NCBI RefSeq assembly: GCF_013416555.1
Contig: NZ_JACCFG010000001.1
Coordinates: 1,116,001-1,180,000 of the forward strand
Direction: 5' to 3'
DNA: 64,000 nt
Source of the DNA: Sphingomonas sp. R-74633
GTDB taxonomy: Bacteria; Pseudomonadota; Alphaproteobacteria; Sphingomonadales; Sphingomonadaceae
Shown here: piece by piece, positions 23,846 to 33,426 of the stretch
Layout: each line of letters opens with the position of its first letter
Numbering within the stretch: the first letter of the stretch is position 1
Translations under genes and position numbers: made by a program
The notes under the pieces: model-generated
What the model saw: only the letters and a program-made list of their open reading frames with translations
Databases searched by the model: none
What the model was told of the DNA's origin: nothing

Positions 23846-26800
23846 TCAATAATCCCTAGAATATTTGAGGCTGACGCTCGACCCGCCGAAGGTGCCCGCC
23901 GCCGAGAGCAGGCTGAGCGTGCGGCTGAGCGAGATCTCGAGCTGGGTGGCGGTGAAGCCCTTCGCGTCGGTGATGATCTCCACATAAATGTCGTTGGTGA
24001 TGTACTTGCCCGCCGCCAGCGCAGTGCCGCGCCCGCTGACATCGTCGGCGCCAAGGATGCGCAGCCGGTCGATGCCTGTCGCCGACTTGAGCTGACCAAG
24101 CGGATTGAGCCCGCCGCCCGAGCCGCTCAGCGACTGGAGCGCCGCGGCAAGCTGGATCGCCTCGGTCGCGGTCAGATTGGTCACGTTGGTGCCGAAGAAC
24201 AGCCGCGACAGCACTTCCTCCTGCGGCAGGCTGGGCGAGGAGGTGAACGCGATCTGCGGCTGCTGCGCAGTGCCCGAGACATTGAGGATCGCCGTGACGC
24301 CCTCCGCCGTGGTGTTGCCTTCGATGTCGATCGTCGGGTTACTGAGCTCGGCACCCTGGAAGCGGATCGTGCCGCGCGTGATCGTGAAGCGGCGGCTGGC
24401 GAAGCTGTAGGTGCCGCGCACGATCTCTAGATTGCCGCGAATGTCGGGCGCGAGCGTGGTGCCGCGCACGGTGATCCGCGAGCGCCATTCCGATTCCAGC
24501 CCCATGCCGGTGACGAACAACCGGTTGTCGGCGTCGATACGCAGATTAAGGTCGAAATCGCCGAACGAGCGTAGCACGCGCGTGGGCTTCTGGTCGGCAT
24601 CGACCATGTCGCTCTTGCGGCGCACGCCGGTCAGCTCGGGCACCTCCGCGGCGCCCTGGCGGATGATCTGGTAATGGGCTTCGGGGATCGTCAGCCGGCC
24701 CTCGATCTTCGAGACCTCGGGGTTCTTGGTGACGGTGATCTTGCCCGTCGCCGTCGCCCCCAGCGCGTCGCTACGGGCGATACGGGCATTGTCGAGATCG
24801 GCGGTGATCGCGATCGGATAGCCGTTCGCCGAGGACAGGCTGACCTTGCCCTGCGCCTTCACCGTGCCGTCGCCAGCCTTGGCGGTGAGCGAGTTGAGCA
24901 GGAACTCGTCGTTCGAGAAGCTGCCGTCGATCTGCACCGCGGTCAGCCGCGTGCCGAAATTCTCATTTTCGTAAGTGAGGTTGGTCGCACGGACCACGCC
25001 GGTAAGTCGTGGCTCCTCGACCTTGCCGGAGAAGTCCGCCGCGATGCCGATCGGCCCGTCGAGCTGCTGGCCGGTGAGCCCCGCCAGCGAGAACGGTACC
25101 GCCGCAGGACCATTGTAGCGGATACCGCCCGAAAGCGGCGCGGCGAACATGCGCTCGGTCCAGCTGCCTGCTTCCGGCCCGAGCGGGCTGAGCGTCGCCA
25201 CCACCCGGCCGATCGTGCTGCTGCCGCGCCTGATCAGCGCGCGCGCGTCGCCGCCGTCGGGCAGCAGCTTGCCGACGAAACTTACGTCCACCGCAGTCGA
25301 GACGCTGGCCAGGCTGGCACGCGTAAAGTCCTTGATCTCCAGCCGCGCATCGGCGCTTGGGAAGGCGCTCGGCGAAGTCTGCGCGAAGTCGAGGCTGCCG
25401 CTCGCGCTGCCGCCGATGCCGAGATCGGGGACGAAGGCGTTGACCACCGCCAGATCCATGCTGTCGAGCCGGGTCTGCAGCACCATGCCCTTGCCATAGC
25501 TGCCCGCCAGTCGCGCGCTGCCCTTGTCAAAATCCACCTTGGTGGGGAGCAGATGATAGGTGCCGTCGCGGATCTCGACTCGCGCCGGCTGGGCGGTGTG
25601 GAAGTTCACCCCGCTGCCCTGTCCCTGCAGCGCCACCAGCCACTCGTTCGGCGCGAGCTTCGCATTGGCGGCGATCTGGAAGGGTACCCCCGTAGAGCCA
25701 TTGGCGAACACCTGCGCGGTGCCGCTTCCCCCGGCATAAGCGATCTTCGCCCGCCCGGTCTTCAGCACGAACTTGCCCTGGCGCAGATTGGCGACCTGAA
25801 CGTCGCCGTTGATCTGCGGCATGTCGGCCAGCACGATATTGCCCGCGATCAGCGCCCGGCCGATCGTCAGCCCGGCCTGGCCGGGGATCTTGGCGTTGGA
25901 AGCGGTCGCCTTCACATCCGCCCGCTGGAGCTTGCCTTCGGCTGACAGCGCCGCCCGCCCGACCACGCCCGATCCGTTGAACGCCAGCTCGCCCTCGAAC
26001 GGCCCGGCCCCGGTCTGCGCGAGCTTGCCGGTGATATCCATGCCGGCAAAGCGCCCCGAATTGATGTCGATCGCCAGCCGGTTGCCGGTGCGCACCAGCA
26101 CATCGGCGTTGAACGGCCCGTAGTCGGTGTCGCCCTTGGCGAGCACCGCCCAGGCATTGCCGCGGCCGCGCACCTGCGCCTCGAGATTGACCAGCCCGAT
26201 GCCGAGCCCCGGTTTCGCTGCCTTGAGCAGCACCACCGGCGCGTTGAGCGTGCCCGTCACCCGCGCAGTCAGCGGGCCGTACTGGTCGGACACCGCATCG
26301 GCGTTGATCAGGATCGGCCCCGCCGGATCATACCGCCCGGAGCCTCGCAACACCCGGAACTGCGGCGCCTTCAGCTTCACGTCGCTGATGCTGACGATGC
26401 CCTTGGGATCGAGCACCAGCCGCGCCGAGGCGACTGCGTTGCCGCCCAGGAACTGGCGCGCGCCGTCGCTGAAGATCTTGCGGGTGTTGCCGGCGATATG
26501 CCCCTTGATCCCCCAGCCACCGCCGGGCGCCGCGTAAAGTTCGGCATCGGTCTTGAGGTCGACCACGCCGACCCCGTCGATCTGATAATCGTTCACCCGC
26601 CCCTTGAGTGCGCCGGTATAGCGCCCGCGCCCGACATCGGCGGCGACGATCGCAGTCGCGTCGATCTTGTCCGAACGCAGGCGCAGATTGTCCGAGAGGA
26701 TCTGCTGGCCGGAGATGGCGAGATCGCCATTCACCGTCAGGTTGGTCACCAGCCCGCCGGCCGCGGCATTCAGCCCCGAGACCCGCGCCGCGCGCGCCCT

Positions 26801-28069
26801 GACCGGCACGAGGATGCGATTGGCATCGACCCGCGCCTGCCCCTCGGCATAGAGCTTCTCGGCGACCATCTCCCCAAAGCCGAGCGCGGCGGCGGAGAGC
26901 TTGTAATCGACCACCGGCCGGTTGAACGCGCCGTCGAGCGCCAGCGAGGCGCGCACCGATCGCCCGACCAGGTTCGGCGCGATCGCCCCGGCCTTGAGCA
27001 GGATCGCGTCGATCTTGAGATCGTGGAACTGGTTGTGGCCGAGATCGATCTTGCCAGTCGCTTCTGCCGACAGCGCATCCGAGTGCAGCTTGACCACGCC
27101 GTCCGCCACCCGGTCCGCCCATTTGGCGTCCAGGTCGAGATCGAGCTGCGGCGATGCCAGCCGCTCGACCGGTCCCTTCAGCCAGAGCCCGGGATGCAGC
27201 GGCCCGCGCAGCTGGAAGCGGCCATTGGTCGCGACGAGATCGAGGTTGGCGAGTTCGCTGCCCCCCAGCGTGCCGAGCGCCTTGCCCTGCCAGCGCGCCC
27301 AGTCGCCCTTGCCGTTGACGGCAAGCGTGAGCGGCGCCTCTAGCCCGGCCAGCCCGGCGACCAGTCCCTTTGCGGGCGCGTCGAGCTTCAGGTCGATGTC
27401 GAGCCTGTTGGCCTGCGGCGTCGCATCGAGCGTCAGCGCGAGCTTGTCGCCGCCAGCCACGCCCGGCGCGGTCAGCGTGCCGCCGTCGAGCACCAGCTGC
27501 GCACGCCCATCGGCCAGATGCGCCTTGCCGGCCAGCCGCCCGAGATAGCGCGCGCGGCCATCGACTTCCTTGGCAATGTCGATCCGCGCAACATTCAGCC
27601 GGCCGACATCGATATTGAGATCGGGCAGCAGTGGAGCATTCGGGTCTCCGGAAGGCTTGAGCGCCGGTAGCCGGAGCAGCTTCACTTCGGGGCTGGTCGC
27701 ACTGCGCACGTCGATGCGGTTCTTCAGATAGGCGAAGGGGCGCCAGTCCAGACGGATCTCGCGCGAGGTAGCGAATACCCCCTTGATGTCGCGCACCTGC
27801 ACGTCGCGCAGGATCATCGCCCCGTAGAGCGATCCGTCGATCCGACCGATGCGGAAGTTGAGTCCGGATCCCAGCGTCAGCCGCGCGATCTGGTCGGCCA
27901 CGAAGCGGCGTCCCGGCTGGGTGTTGATCCCAAAGAACAGCGCGCTCACCGCCAGCGACAGGCCGGCAAGCGCAATCCCCGCCCATTTCACCACCCGCTG
28001 CCAAAGCGGGCGGCGAATCACCACGACCTCAGGCTCGGGCACGACGGCTTCGGGCGTCTCGTCCGCCAT
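23846..28069 (-). CDS. tamB: Translocation and assembly module protein TamB
   Basis: The 1407-residue protein has one N-terminal transmembrane anchor (about residues 24-48, WQRVVKWAGIALAG) and a very long repetitive beta-rich body in the periplasm. The final DUF490/TamB domain ends SVSLKYSRDY. TamB bridges the inner membrane to TamA and is linked to outer-membrane protein insertion and anterograde phospholipid transport. The ATG overlaps the tamA stop as TGATG, so the pair is coupled. Length is typical of sphingomonad TamB. Confidence 0.93.
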   Translation of the reverse strand: MADETPEAVVPEPEVVVIRRPLWQRVVKWAGIALAGLSLAVSALFFGINTQPGRRFVADQIARLTLGSGLNFRIGRIDGSLYGAMILRDVQVRDIKGVFATSREIRLDWRPFAYLKNRIDVRSATSPEVKLLRLPALKPSGDPNAPLLPDLNIDVGRLNVARIDIAKEVDGRARYLGRLAGKAHLADGRAQLVLDGGTLTAPGVAGGDKLALTLDATPQANRLDIDLKLDAPAKGLVAGLAGLEAPLTLAVNGKGDWARWQGKALGTLGGSELANLDLVATNGRFQLRGPLHPGLWLKGPVERLASPQLDLDLDAKWADRVADGVVKLHSDALSAEATGKIDLGHNQFHDLKIDAILLKAGAIAPNLVGRSVRASLALDGAFNRPVVDYKLSAAALGFGEMVAEKLYAEGQARVDANRILVPVRARAARVSGLNAAAGGLVTNLTVNGDLAISGQQILSDNLRLRSDKIDATAIVAADVGRGRYTGALKGRVNDYQIDGVGVVDLKTDAELYAAPGGGWGIKGHIAGNTRKIFSDGARQFLGGNAVASARLVLDPKGIVSISDVKLKAPQFRVLRGSGRYDPAGPILINADAVSDQYGPLTARVTGTLNAPVVLLKAAKPGLGIGLVNLEAQVRGRGNAWAVLAKGDTDYGPFNADVLVRTGNRLAIDINSGRFAGMDITGKLAQTGAGPFEGELAFNGSGVVGRAALSAEGKLQRADVKATASNAKIPGQAGLTIGRALIAGNIVLADMPQINGDVQVANLRQGKFVLKTGRAKIAYAGGSGTAQVFANGSTGVPFQIAANAKLAPNEWLVALQGQGSGVNFHTAQPARVEIRDGTYHLLPTKVDFDKGSARLAGSYGKGMVLQTRLDSMDLAVVNAFVPDLGIGGSASGSLDFAQTSPSAFPSADARLEIKDFTRASLASVSTAVDVSFVGKLLPDGGDARALIRRGSSTIGRVVATLSPLGPEAGSWTERMFAAPLSGGIRYNGPAAVPFSLAGLTGQQLDGPIGIAADFSGKVEEPRLTGVVRATNLTYENENFGTRLTAVQIDGSFSNDEFLLNSLTAKAGDGTVKAQGKVSLSSANGYPIAITADLDNARIARSDALGATATGKITVTKNPEVSKIEGRLTIPEAHYQIIRQGAAEVPELTGVRRKSDMVDADQKPTRVLRSFGDFDLNLRIDADNRLFVTGMGLESEWRSRITVRGTTLAPDIRGNLEIVRGTYSFASRRFTITRGTIRFQGAELSNPTIDIEGNTTAEGVTAILNVSGTAQQPQIAFTSSPSLPQEEVLSRLFFGTNVTNLTATEAIQLAAALQSLSGSGGGLNPLGQLKSATGIDRLRILGADDVSGRGTALAAGKYITNDIYVEIITDAKGFTATQLEISLSRTLSLLSAAGTFGGSSVSLKYSRDY

Positions 28070-30393
28070 CAAAAGGCCTGCCCGATCGAGATGTAGAGCG
28101 CGATCTTGGACTCGCCCGGCTTGCGCTTGATCGGCGTCGCCACATCGACGCGGATCGGACCGAAATTGGTGTAGAGCCGCCCGCCAATGCCCGCGCCGAA
28201 GCGCATGTCCTTGCCGGTGGGGTAGATGCCCTCATAGACTTGGCCGGCGTCGATGAACGGCACGATGCCGTAATTGCCGAAGCGGTAGCGCGCCTCGATC
28301 GCAAACTCGTTGAAGCTGCGTCCGCCCACCGGCTTGCCGTCGGGCGATCGGGGGCCAAGCTCCTGATAGCCGAAGCCGCGCACCGATCCGCCGCCACCGG
28401 CATAATAACGGCGCGAGGGCGGCAGATCGTCGCGCGCGATCCCCACGATCGATCCGACCCGCGCCCGCCCGGCCACGACGATGCTGGGCGTCACCGGCTG
28501 GTAGTAAGTGCCCTCGAGCATGAAGCGCCCATAAGGCCGCGCCGCGCCGCGCACCGAGGTCTCGGGGCTGGCATTGCCCTTGATCCTGAAGCCGCGCGTC
28601 GGATTGAGCAGATTGTCCGAGCTGTCATAGCCCAGGAACAGCGGCGCCGCCGCAATCAGCCAGGTGCCGCGATCGCGCTGGTTCGTATTGTAGTTCCAGC
28701 GGTCCTCATTGGTGCCGACCAGCTCGACGCCGTAGAAATAGGTCCAGTGCTTCTGCCACAGCGGCGTTGAATCGCGCGAGACGCGGGCAGAGAGCGTGCT
28801 GGTATAGGCCTCGTAGGCGTCATAATCCTTGTGGTTCGCGGCCAGGCTGAATTGCAGCGTCCGGTCGCGCTGGCGCCAGTTTGAGCGGCGGAAGGTGGTA
28901 GTCAGCCCCTGTTCCTGCGTGCCGACCACGCCCGATACGATCAGCGCGCCTTCGGGCGGGAACAGGTTGCGGTGCGTCCAGCTGCCGGTCAGGCGAACAC
29001 CCTCCCCGGTCGAATAGCCGATCTCGGCAGCAAGCGTGCGCGGCCGGCCGGGGTTCTGGCGGACGAGCAGGTCGACCACTTCGGTGCCGTCCGGCCCCGC
29101 CTGGCCGGTGCGCACCGGCTCGACCGAGACGGTGGAGAACAGGCTGGTCGCGATCATCGCCGCGCGCAGATCATCGACTGCGCGTACGTCGTAGATGTCG
29201 CCGGGCTTGTAGCGCCGCAGCACGCGGATGTGATCGGCACCGAACGCCGGTTCGCGCACACGGCGCTGGCGGCGGGTGCGGCGATCGGTGGTGGTGACGG
29301 TGCTCTTGTCGGCACTTGCCGCGGGATCGGAACTACCAGCGCCGCGACCGGTCATGTTGGTCGAGCCGACTTCGGTGCGCACGTCGCCGAACACCGCGCG
29401 CGGCCCCAGCTCGATCGGCAGCGTATAGTCACCGATCTGCGTCTCGCCATCGAGCAGGATGTCGCGCTGGCCGACCTTGAAGAACGGATAGCCCTGTTGC
29501 GGCAGCCGGAGCGCGACATTGGCCTCGGCGCCCTGGATGCGCTCGGCTTCGATCGGATCGCCGGGATTGAGGTTCAACTCGCGCAACAACAGCCCGGGCG
29601 GCACCGTGGGATCGCCATCCACCTTGACGTCGCCCAGCCGGTAGAGCGGACCAGGCGTCACGCTGATCGTCGCGCGCACCGCGCCCTGCCGCGCCGGATC
29701 GGGCTCGACAGTGGAGATCGCGGTGGCGTCGTAATAGCCGCGCGAACTGAGCAGCCGGACCGCGAGCTTCTCGTCCTCACGCGCCCGCGCCGCCACCATC
29801 GCCGTATTCGCCGCGCGCCCGCCGCCATTCTCCAGCGCAGAGAGATCCTCGAACAGATCCTCCAGTCCCAGCGCGGACAGGCCCTCTTCCTTGGTCGAAT
29901 AGCGGATCGTCGGCGATTTCTTGTCGGCGGTCTTGTCCTCCACCGCGGGCTCGACCTTGAACTCCGCGAGCGGCGGCAGCGGCTTGGCGAATTCGGCGTC
30001 CTCGGCCGGGGCGGCGGCGAAGGTCTCCTCGGCCTGTTGCTGGATCTGCTGGGTCGCCTGGCCCTGCGTGGTCGGCGTTGGTGCCGGCGCGCCGCCGGTG
30101 GGCGAGGGCAGCGCCTCGAGCGGCGCGTTGATGTCGCCCTCGATCTTGGGCATCGCCGCCTCGAATTGTGCGTCCGGCACGATCGGGCTCTCGTCCACCG
30201 GCGTGACGATAACGGTGCCGTCCTGCGCGGGCACAGGCGCTGGGGTCGGGGTTACGGAAGGCGCAGGTGCTGGGCCGGAGGGCGGCGCACCCTGCCCCGG
30301 CTTGGGATCCGATATCTGGGCATGCGCCATGGCCGGCAGGAATGCCGTGCCGGCGAGCGCCGCCAGCCAAATCCGCTTAACCCCTTTACGCAA
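28069..30393 (-). CDS. tamA: Outer-membrane assembly protein TamA (Omp85 family)
   Basis: The 774-residue protein has a signal peptide ending MAHAQ, then a Pro/Ala/Thr-rich stretch of about 90 residues, POTRA domains and a C-terminal Omp85 barrel ending IGQAF with the terminal Phe recognised by the BAM machinery. The barrel loop signature YYAGGGGSVRGFGYQ is present. An Arg/Thr-rich insertion at about residues 341-386 interrupts the POTRA region. TamA pairs with TamB encoded directly downstream. The start seems to be TTG, with AAAGGGAG in front, since no ATG gives the signal peptide. Confidence 0.92.
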   Translation of the reverse strand: MRKGVKRIWLAALAGTAFLPAMAHAQISDPKPGQGAPPSGPAPAPSVTPTPAPVPAQDGTVIVTPVDESPIVPDAQFEAAMPKIEGDINAPLEALPSPTGGAPAPTPTTQGQATQQIQQQAEETFAAAPAEDAEFAKPLPPLAEFKVEPAVEDKTADKKSPTIRYSTKEEGLSALGLEDLFEDLSALENGGGRAANTAMVAARAREDEKLAVRLLSSRGYYDATAISTVEPDPARQGAVRATISVTPGPLYRLGDVKVDGDPTVPPGLLLRELNLNPGDPIEAERIQGAEANVALRLPQQGYPFFKVGQRDILLDGETQIGDYTLPIELGPRAVFGDVRTEVGSTNMTGRGAGSSDPAASADKSTVTTTDRRTRRQRRVREPAFGADHIRVLRRYKPGDIYDVRAVDDLRAAMIATSLFSTVSVEPVRTGQAGPDGTEVVDLLVRQNPGRPRTLAAEIGYSTGEGVRLTGSWTHRNLFPPEGALIVSGVVGTQEQGLTTTFRRSNWRQRDRTLQFSLAANHKDYDAYEAYTSTLSARVSRDSTPLWQKHWTYFYGVELVGTNEDRWNYNTNQRDRGTWLIAAAPLFLGYDSSDNLLNPTRGFRIKGNASPETSVRGAARPYGRFMLEGTYYQPVTPSIVVAGRARVGSIVGIARDDLPPSRRYYAGGGGSVRGFGYQELGPRSPDGKPVGGRSFNEFAIEARYRFGNYGIVPFIDAGQVYEGIYPTGKDMRFGAGIGGRLYTNFGPIRVDVATPIKRKPGESKIALYISIGQAF

Positions 30394-30444
30394 CTGGCTC
30401 CCTTTCGAGCCGTCTTCCTAGCCCGGCCCTCTCGCATGCGTAAC

Positions 30445-30465
30445 GACCCAAATGCGCTTTGGGTC
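30445..30465. repeat. Small hairpin between glcB and tamA
   Basis: GACCCAAA and TTTGGGTC form a perfect 8-pair stem with a TGCGC loop in the 98-base gap downstream of glcB and upstream of tamA. It lacks a T-run on either strand. It may act as a weak terminator for glcB or may have no function. Confidence 0.35.
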
Positions 30466-30491
30466 CGCTGCTTTGCGATTAACCAAGGATT

Positions 30492-32549
30492 TCAGCGCGC
30501 TACTGCCTTCGCTTCGGCGCGAAACCTGTGGAGAAGTGGTTCGGTATAGCCATTGGGCTGCTCGACCCCCTCGAACACCAGCGCCCGCGCCGCCTTAAAG
30601 GCCAAGCTGGCCTCCTCATTGCCCGCCATCGGCCGGTAAAGCGGGTCGTCGGCGTTCTGGCCGTCGACCTTCGCCGCCATCCGCTTGAGCGCCGCCTCGA
30701 CATCCTCCGCCTGCGCGACGCCGTGGAGCAGCCAGTTCGCCATATGCTGCGAGGAGATGCGCAGCGTCGCCCGGTCTTCCATCAGGCCGACATCATGGAT
30801 GTCGGGCACCTTCGAGCAGCCAACCCCCTGGTCGATCCAACGCACGACATAGCCGAGCATGCCCTGGGCATTGTTGTCGAGCTCCTGCGCCACTTCCTCG
30901 GCCTGCCAGTTGCGTCCGATCGCCAGCGGCACGGTGAGCAGCGGCGTAAGGCTCGGGATCGCCTCGCCGGCAATCTCCTTCTGCCGAGCAAAGACATCGA
31001 CCTGATGATAATGGAGCGCGTGCAGCGTCGCCGCGGTCGGGCTCGGCACCCAGGCGGTGTTGGCGCCACTCATCGGATGCGCGATCTTCTGCGCGAGCAT
31101 GTCCGCCATCCGGTCCGGCGCCGCCCACATGCCCTTGCCGATCTGCGCTTTGCCGCTGAGACCACAGGCGAGGCCGATACGGACATTGCGGTCCTCATAG
31201 GCCTTGATCCAGTCGGCCCCCTTCATCTCGCTCTTGGGCACCATCGGCCCGGCGCGCATGCTGGTGTGGATTTCGTCGCCGGTGCGATCGAGGAAGCCGG
31301 TATTGATGAACACGATGCGATCACGAACGGCGTGAATGCACGCCGCGAGATTGGCCGAGGTCCGCCGCTCCTCGTCCATCACCCCGACCTTGATCGTGTG
31401 GCGCGGCAGCACGAGCAAATCCTCGACCGCGTCGAACAGCCGGTTGGTGAAGGCGCATTCCTCTGGCCCGTGCATCTTGGGCTTGACGATATAGACCGAG
31501 CCGGTGCGGCTGTTGCGATAGCGGCCGAGCCCGCGCAGGTCGTAGAGCGCGATCGTGCTGGTCAGGATCGCATCGAGCACCCCCTCCGGCGCCTCGCGTC
31601 CATCGGCGAGATGGAGCGCCGGGGTGGTCATCAGATGCCCGACATTGCGCACGAACAGCAGCGCACGGCCCGGCAACCCGCCGCGATCCGGGTTGAGCCG
31701 CCGCGTGAGCGTCTTGCCGCCCTTGTCGAAGCTCTCCTCCAGATCGCCCCGCATCAGCCCCAGCCAATTGGCATAGGCGGCAACCTTGTCCTCGGCATCG
31801 ACCGCGGCGATCGAATCCTCAAGGTCGACGATCGCCGTCAGCGCGCTTTCGAGGAGCACATCGGCGATGCCGGCGGGATCGGTGCGACCGATAGGATGGT
31901 CGTAGTCGATGACGACTTCGATATGCAGGCCGTTGTGGCGAAACAGGTAGGACTTGCCATTCCGGCCGACCAATTGGCTCCGGTCCGCGAGATAGACATC
32001 GATATCGTCATCGCAATCCAGATCGGCCCAGCTCCCGCTTGCCAGCGGCACCGCTTCGTCGAGGAACGCCTTGGCGAATGCGATCACCTGGCTCCCGCGT
32101 TCGACATCATAGCCGCCTGGCTTCGCCGATCCCGGCAGCGCGTCGGTGCCGTAGAGCGCATCGTACAGGCTCCCCCAGCGCGCATTGGCGGCGTTGAGCA
32201 CGAAGCGCGCGTTGAGGGCCGGCACGACCAGCTGCGGCCCCGCCATCGTTGCGATCTCGGGATCGACATTGCGCGTGCCGATCGCGAACGGCGCCGGCTC
32301 TTCGACCAGATAGCCGATCTCACGCAGGAAGCCCTCGTCGCCTGAAAGCCCCGGATTCACGTCGATCATCGCCTGGATCGCGTCGCGCGTCGCCAGCAGC
32401 GCGCGGTTCTCGGGCGCGAACTTGGCGAAGATCTCCGCCACGCCCGCCCACCAACCGTCAGGCGCGATATCGAGCCCCGGCAGCACCTGTTCCTCGACAA
32501 AGCGCGCGAGCGGCTCGGCGACGGACAGGCCGGAACGAATGACGGTCAT
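30492..32549 (-). CDS. glcB: Malate synthase G
   Basis: This 685-residue enzyme condenses glyoxylate and acetyl-CoA to malate in the glyoxylate/glycolate route. Family blocks include [65 protein letters not shown] and [17 protein letters not shown]. The catalytic acid region [21 protein letters not shown] is also intact. AGGAGGA precedes the ATG. The length fits the single-chain G type rather than the shorter A type. Isocitrate lyase is not in the window. A MarR regulator gene lies 77 bases upstream in the same direction. Confidence 0.97.
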   Translation of the reverse strand: MTVIRSGLSVAEPLARFVEEQVLPGLDIAPDGWWAGVAEIFAKFAPENRALLATRDAIQAMIDVNPGLSGDEGFLREIGYLVEEPAPFAIGTRNVDPEIATMAGPQLVVPALNARFVLNAANARWGSLYDALYGTDALPGSAKPGGYDVERGSQVIAFAKAFLDEAVPLASGSWADLDCDDDIDVYLADRSQLVGRNGKSYLFRHNGLHIEVVIDYDHPIGRTDPAGIADVLLESALTAIVDLEDSIAAVDAEDKVAAYANWLGLMRGDLEESFDKGGKTLTRRLNPDRGGLPGRALLFVRNVGHLMTTPALHLADGREAPEGVLDAILTSTIALYDLRGLGRYRNSRTGSVYIVKPKMHGPEECAFTNRLFDAVEDLLVLPRHTIKVGVMDEERRTSANLAACIHAVRDRIVFINTGFLDRTGDEIHTSMRAGPMVPKSEMKGADWIKAYEDRNVRIGLACGLSGKAQIGKGMWAAPDRMADMLAQKIAHPMSGANTAWVPSPTAATLHALHYHQVDVFARQKEIAGEAIPSLTPLLTVPLAIGRNWQAEEVAQELDNNAQGMLGYVVRWIDQGVGCSKVPDIHDVGLMEDRATLRISSQHMANWLLHGVAQAEDVEAALKRMAAKVDGQNADDPLYRPMAGNEEASLAFKAARALVFEGVEQPNGYTEPLLHRFRAEAKAVAR

Positions 32550-32626
32550 GAAAATCCTCCTGCGACACGGATACTGCGTTCGCCTGGGGAGGGCATGTCC
32601 CGCTTAGGCGATAGCCATGCCCGGGA

Positions 32627-33076
32627 TCAAGGCTTCTCCTCGATCGCCTCGACCGCCGCCTCGATCCGATCGAGCATTTCGCGCAATTGCAGCCGTTCCT
32701 CGCGGGTGAAGCCGGCGAACACCTGGCGCTCCAGCTCGAGCGCCTTGGGGGCGACTTCCTCGTACAGCTCCCAGCCCGCCCTGCTCAGCGTCAGCAAATG
32801 CGAGCGCTGGTCGCCCGGATTGCTCGCCCGGCTGATCAGCCCGCGTTCGGACAGCGCGATCGCTGCCCTGCTGACGGTGACCTTGTCCATCCGCGTCCGC
32901 CCGCACAGCGCCTGCTGGCTCATCGCCCCACCCTCGGCCAGAATCGTCACCAGCCGCCATTCGGGGATCTTGAGCCCGAACAAGGCGCGATAGGCGCTCG
33001 CCACGGCATCGGAGACCGCGTTGGACGCGATCGACAGGCGATAGGGCAGGAAATCGTCGAGCTTCAAAGCGGACAT
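32627..33076 (-). CDS. MarR-family transcriptional regulator
   Basis: The 149-residue protein has the winged helix of MarR proteins: IPEWRLVTILAEGG, MSQQALCGRTRMDKVTVSRAAIALSERGLI and the wing SNPGDQRSHLLTLSRAG. It is likely a dimeric repressor responding to small aromatic or phenolic ligands. The target is unknown; candidates are glcB downstream, itself, or aldehyde dehydrogenase genes upstream. The leader region (33077-33260) is unusually rich in inverted repeats. Confidence 0.9.
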   Translation of the reverse strand: MSALKLDDFLPYRLSIASNAVSDAVASAYRALFGLKIPEWRLVTILAEGGAMSQQALCGRTRMDKVTVSRAAIALSERGLISRASNPGDQRSHLLTLSRAGWELYEEVAPKALELERQVFAGFTREERLQLREMLDRIEAAVEAIEEKP

Positions 33077-33102
33077 ATCGTGAACCTATTTATCGTATTT
33101 TG

Positions 33103-33426
33103 TTACACGCAACTGACAACGGTGGACAGTTGCGTTTTTTGCAATGCTACCGGTAACACAACGCACTTGCGATATATTCCGCTGCGATGCACAAAGATCG
33201 GGCCTTTCAGGCATCCTCTCCTAAGACTTTCACGGCCGTCCTTCGGGGCGGCCTTTTTTTGGCTCTCGTCCCGGCGAGTTGCCCAGCGCCACAATGCGCG
33301 CACGCCATGGCCTAGCGCGTATTCGAACACGCCATAGACGAGCAGGAGCAGGCACAGCGCCACCACCCCCAGCCAGGGGAACGGCGCCTTCGGCGCGCCC
33401 AGCGAAGAGATGATTGCATCGATCAT
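33103..33426 (-). CDS. Small single-pass membrane protein, coupled to the aldehyde dehydrogenase gene
   Basis: The 107-residue frame overlaps the aldehyde dehydrogenase stop as ATGA. Its first 50 residues look real, with a strong transmembrane helix, FPWLGVVALCLLLLVYGVFEY, followed by RALWRWATRRDESQKK. The C-terminal half is less convincing because it reads through both plus-strand terminator-like hairpins. The protein may be real but its function is unknown. Confidence 0.45.
   Translation of the reverse strand: MIDAIISSLGAPKAPFPWLGVVALCLLLLVYGVFEYALGHGVRALWRWATRRDESQKKAAPKDGRESLRRGCLKGPIFVHRSGIYRKCVVLPVALQKTQLSTVVSCV
33107..33140 (+). terminator. Intrinsic terminator-like hairpin with T-run, upstream of marR
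   Basis: ACGCAACTG at 33107-33115 and CAGTTGCGT at 33127-33135 form a perfect 9-pair stem with an 11-base loop, followed by more T residues to 33140. On the plus strand this looks like an intrinsic terminator, yet no plus-strand gene lies upstream. It may instead be a regulator site for the marR promoter, since it lies 30 bases in front of the marR start. Confidence 0.45.
33145..33158. promoter_or_regulatory. LacI/GntR-type operator-like palindrome TGCTACCGGTAACA
   Basis: TGCTACCGGTAACA is palindromic at 6 of 7 pairs and resembles LacI-family operators with a central CCGG, such as that of gluconate repressors. It sits just upstream of a possible -10 box, TATATT, at 33173-33178, so it could control the possible small RNA that follows. 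The regulator is not in the window. Confidence 0.35.
33186..33260 (+). ncRNA. Possible small RNA ending in a UUCG terminator
   Basis: Between a -10-like TATATT (33173-33178) and a strong intrinsic terminator (33234-33260) lies a region of about 75 bases with no plus-strand gene. It contains a small hairpin, GCCTTTCAGGC, and then a single-stranded CCTCTCCTAAGA that could pair with Shine-Dalgarno sequences. A promoter -35 box is not clear. The 5' end is estimated from the -10 box. It overlaps, in antisense, the 3' end of a small membrane-protein gene on the minus strand. Confidence 0.3.
33234..33260 (+). terminator. Intrinsic terminator with UUCG tetraloop
   Basis: GGCCGTCC-TTCG-GGGCGGCC forms an 8-pair stem (one G-U pair) with a stable UUCG loop, followed by seven T residues at 33254-33260. 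This is the best intrinsic terminator in the window. It faces the plus strand, where no protein gene precedes it within the divergent spacer. Confidence 0.8.

Noticed and set aside
30528-32345. A 605-codon open frame on the plus strand opposite malate synthase
   Set aside because: Malate synthase G is complete and certain on the minus strand; the other frame shows only compositional bias.
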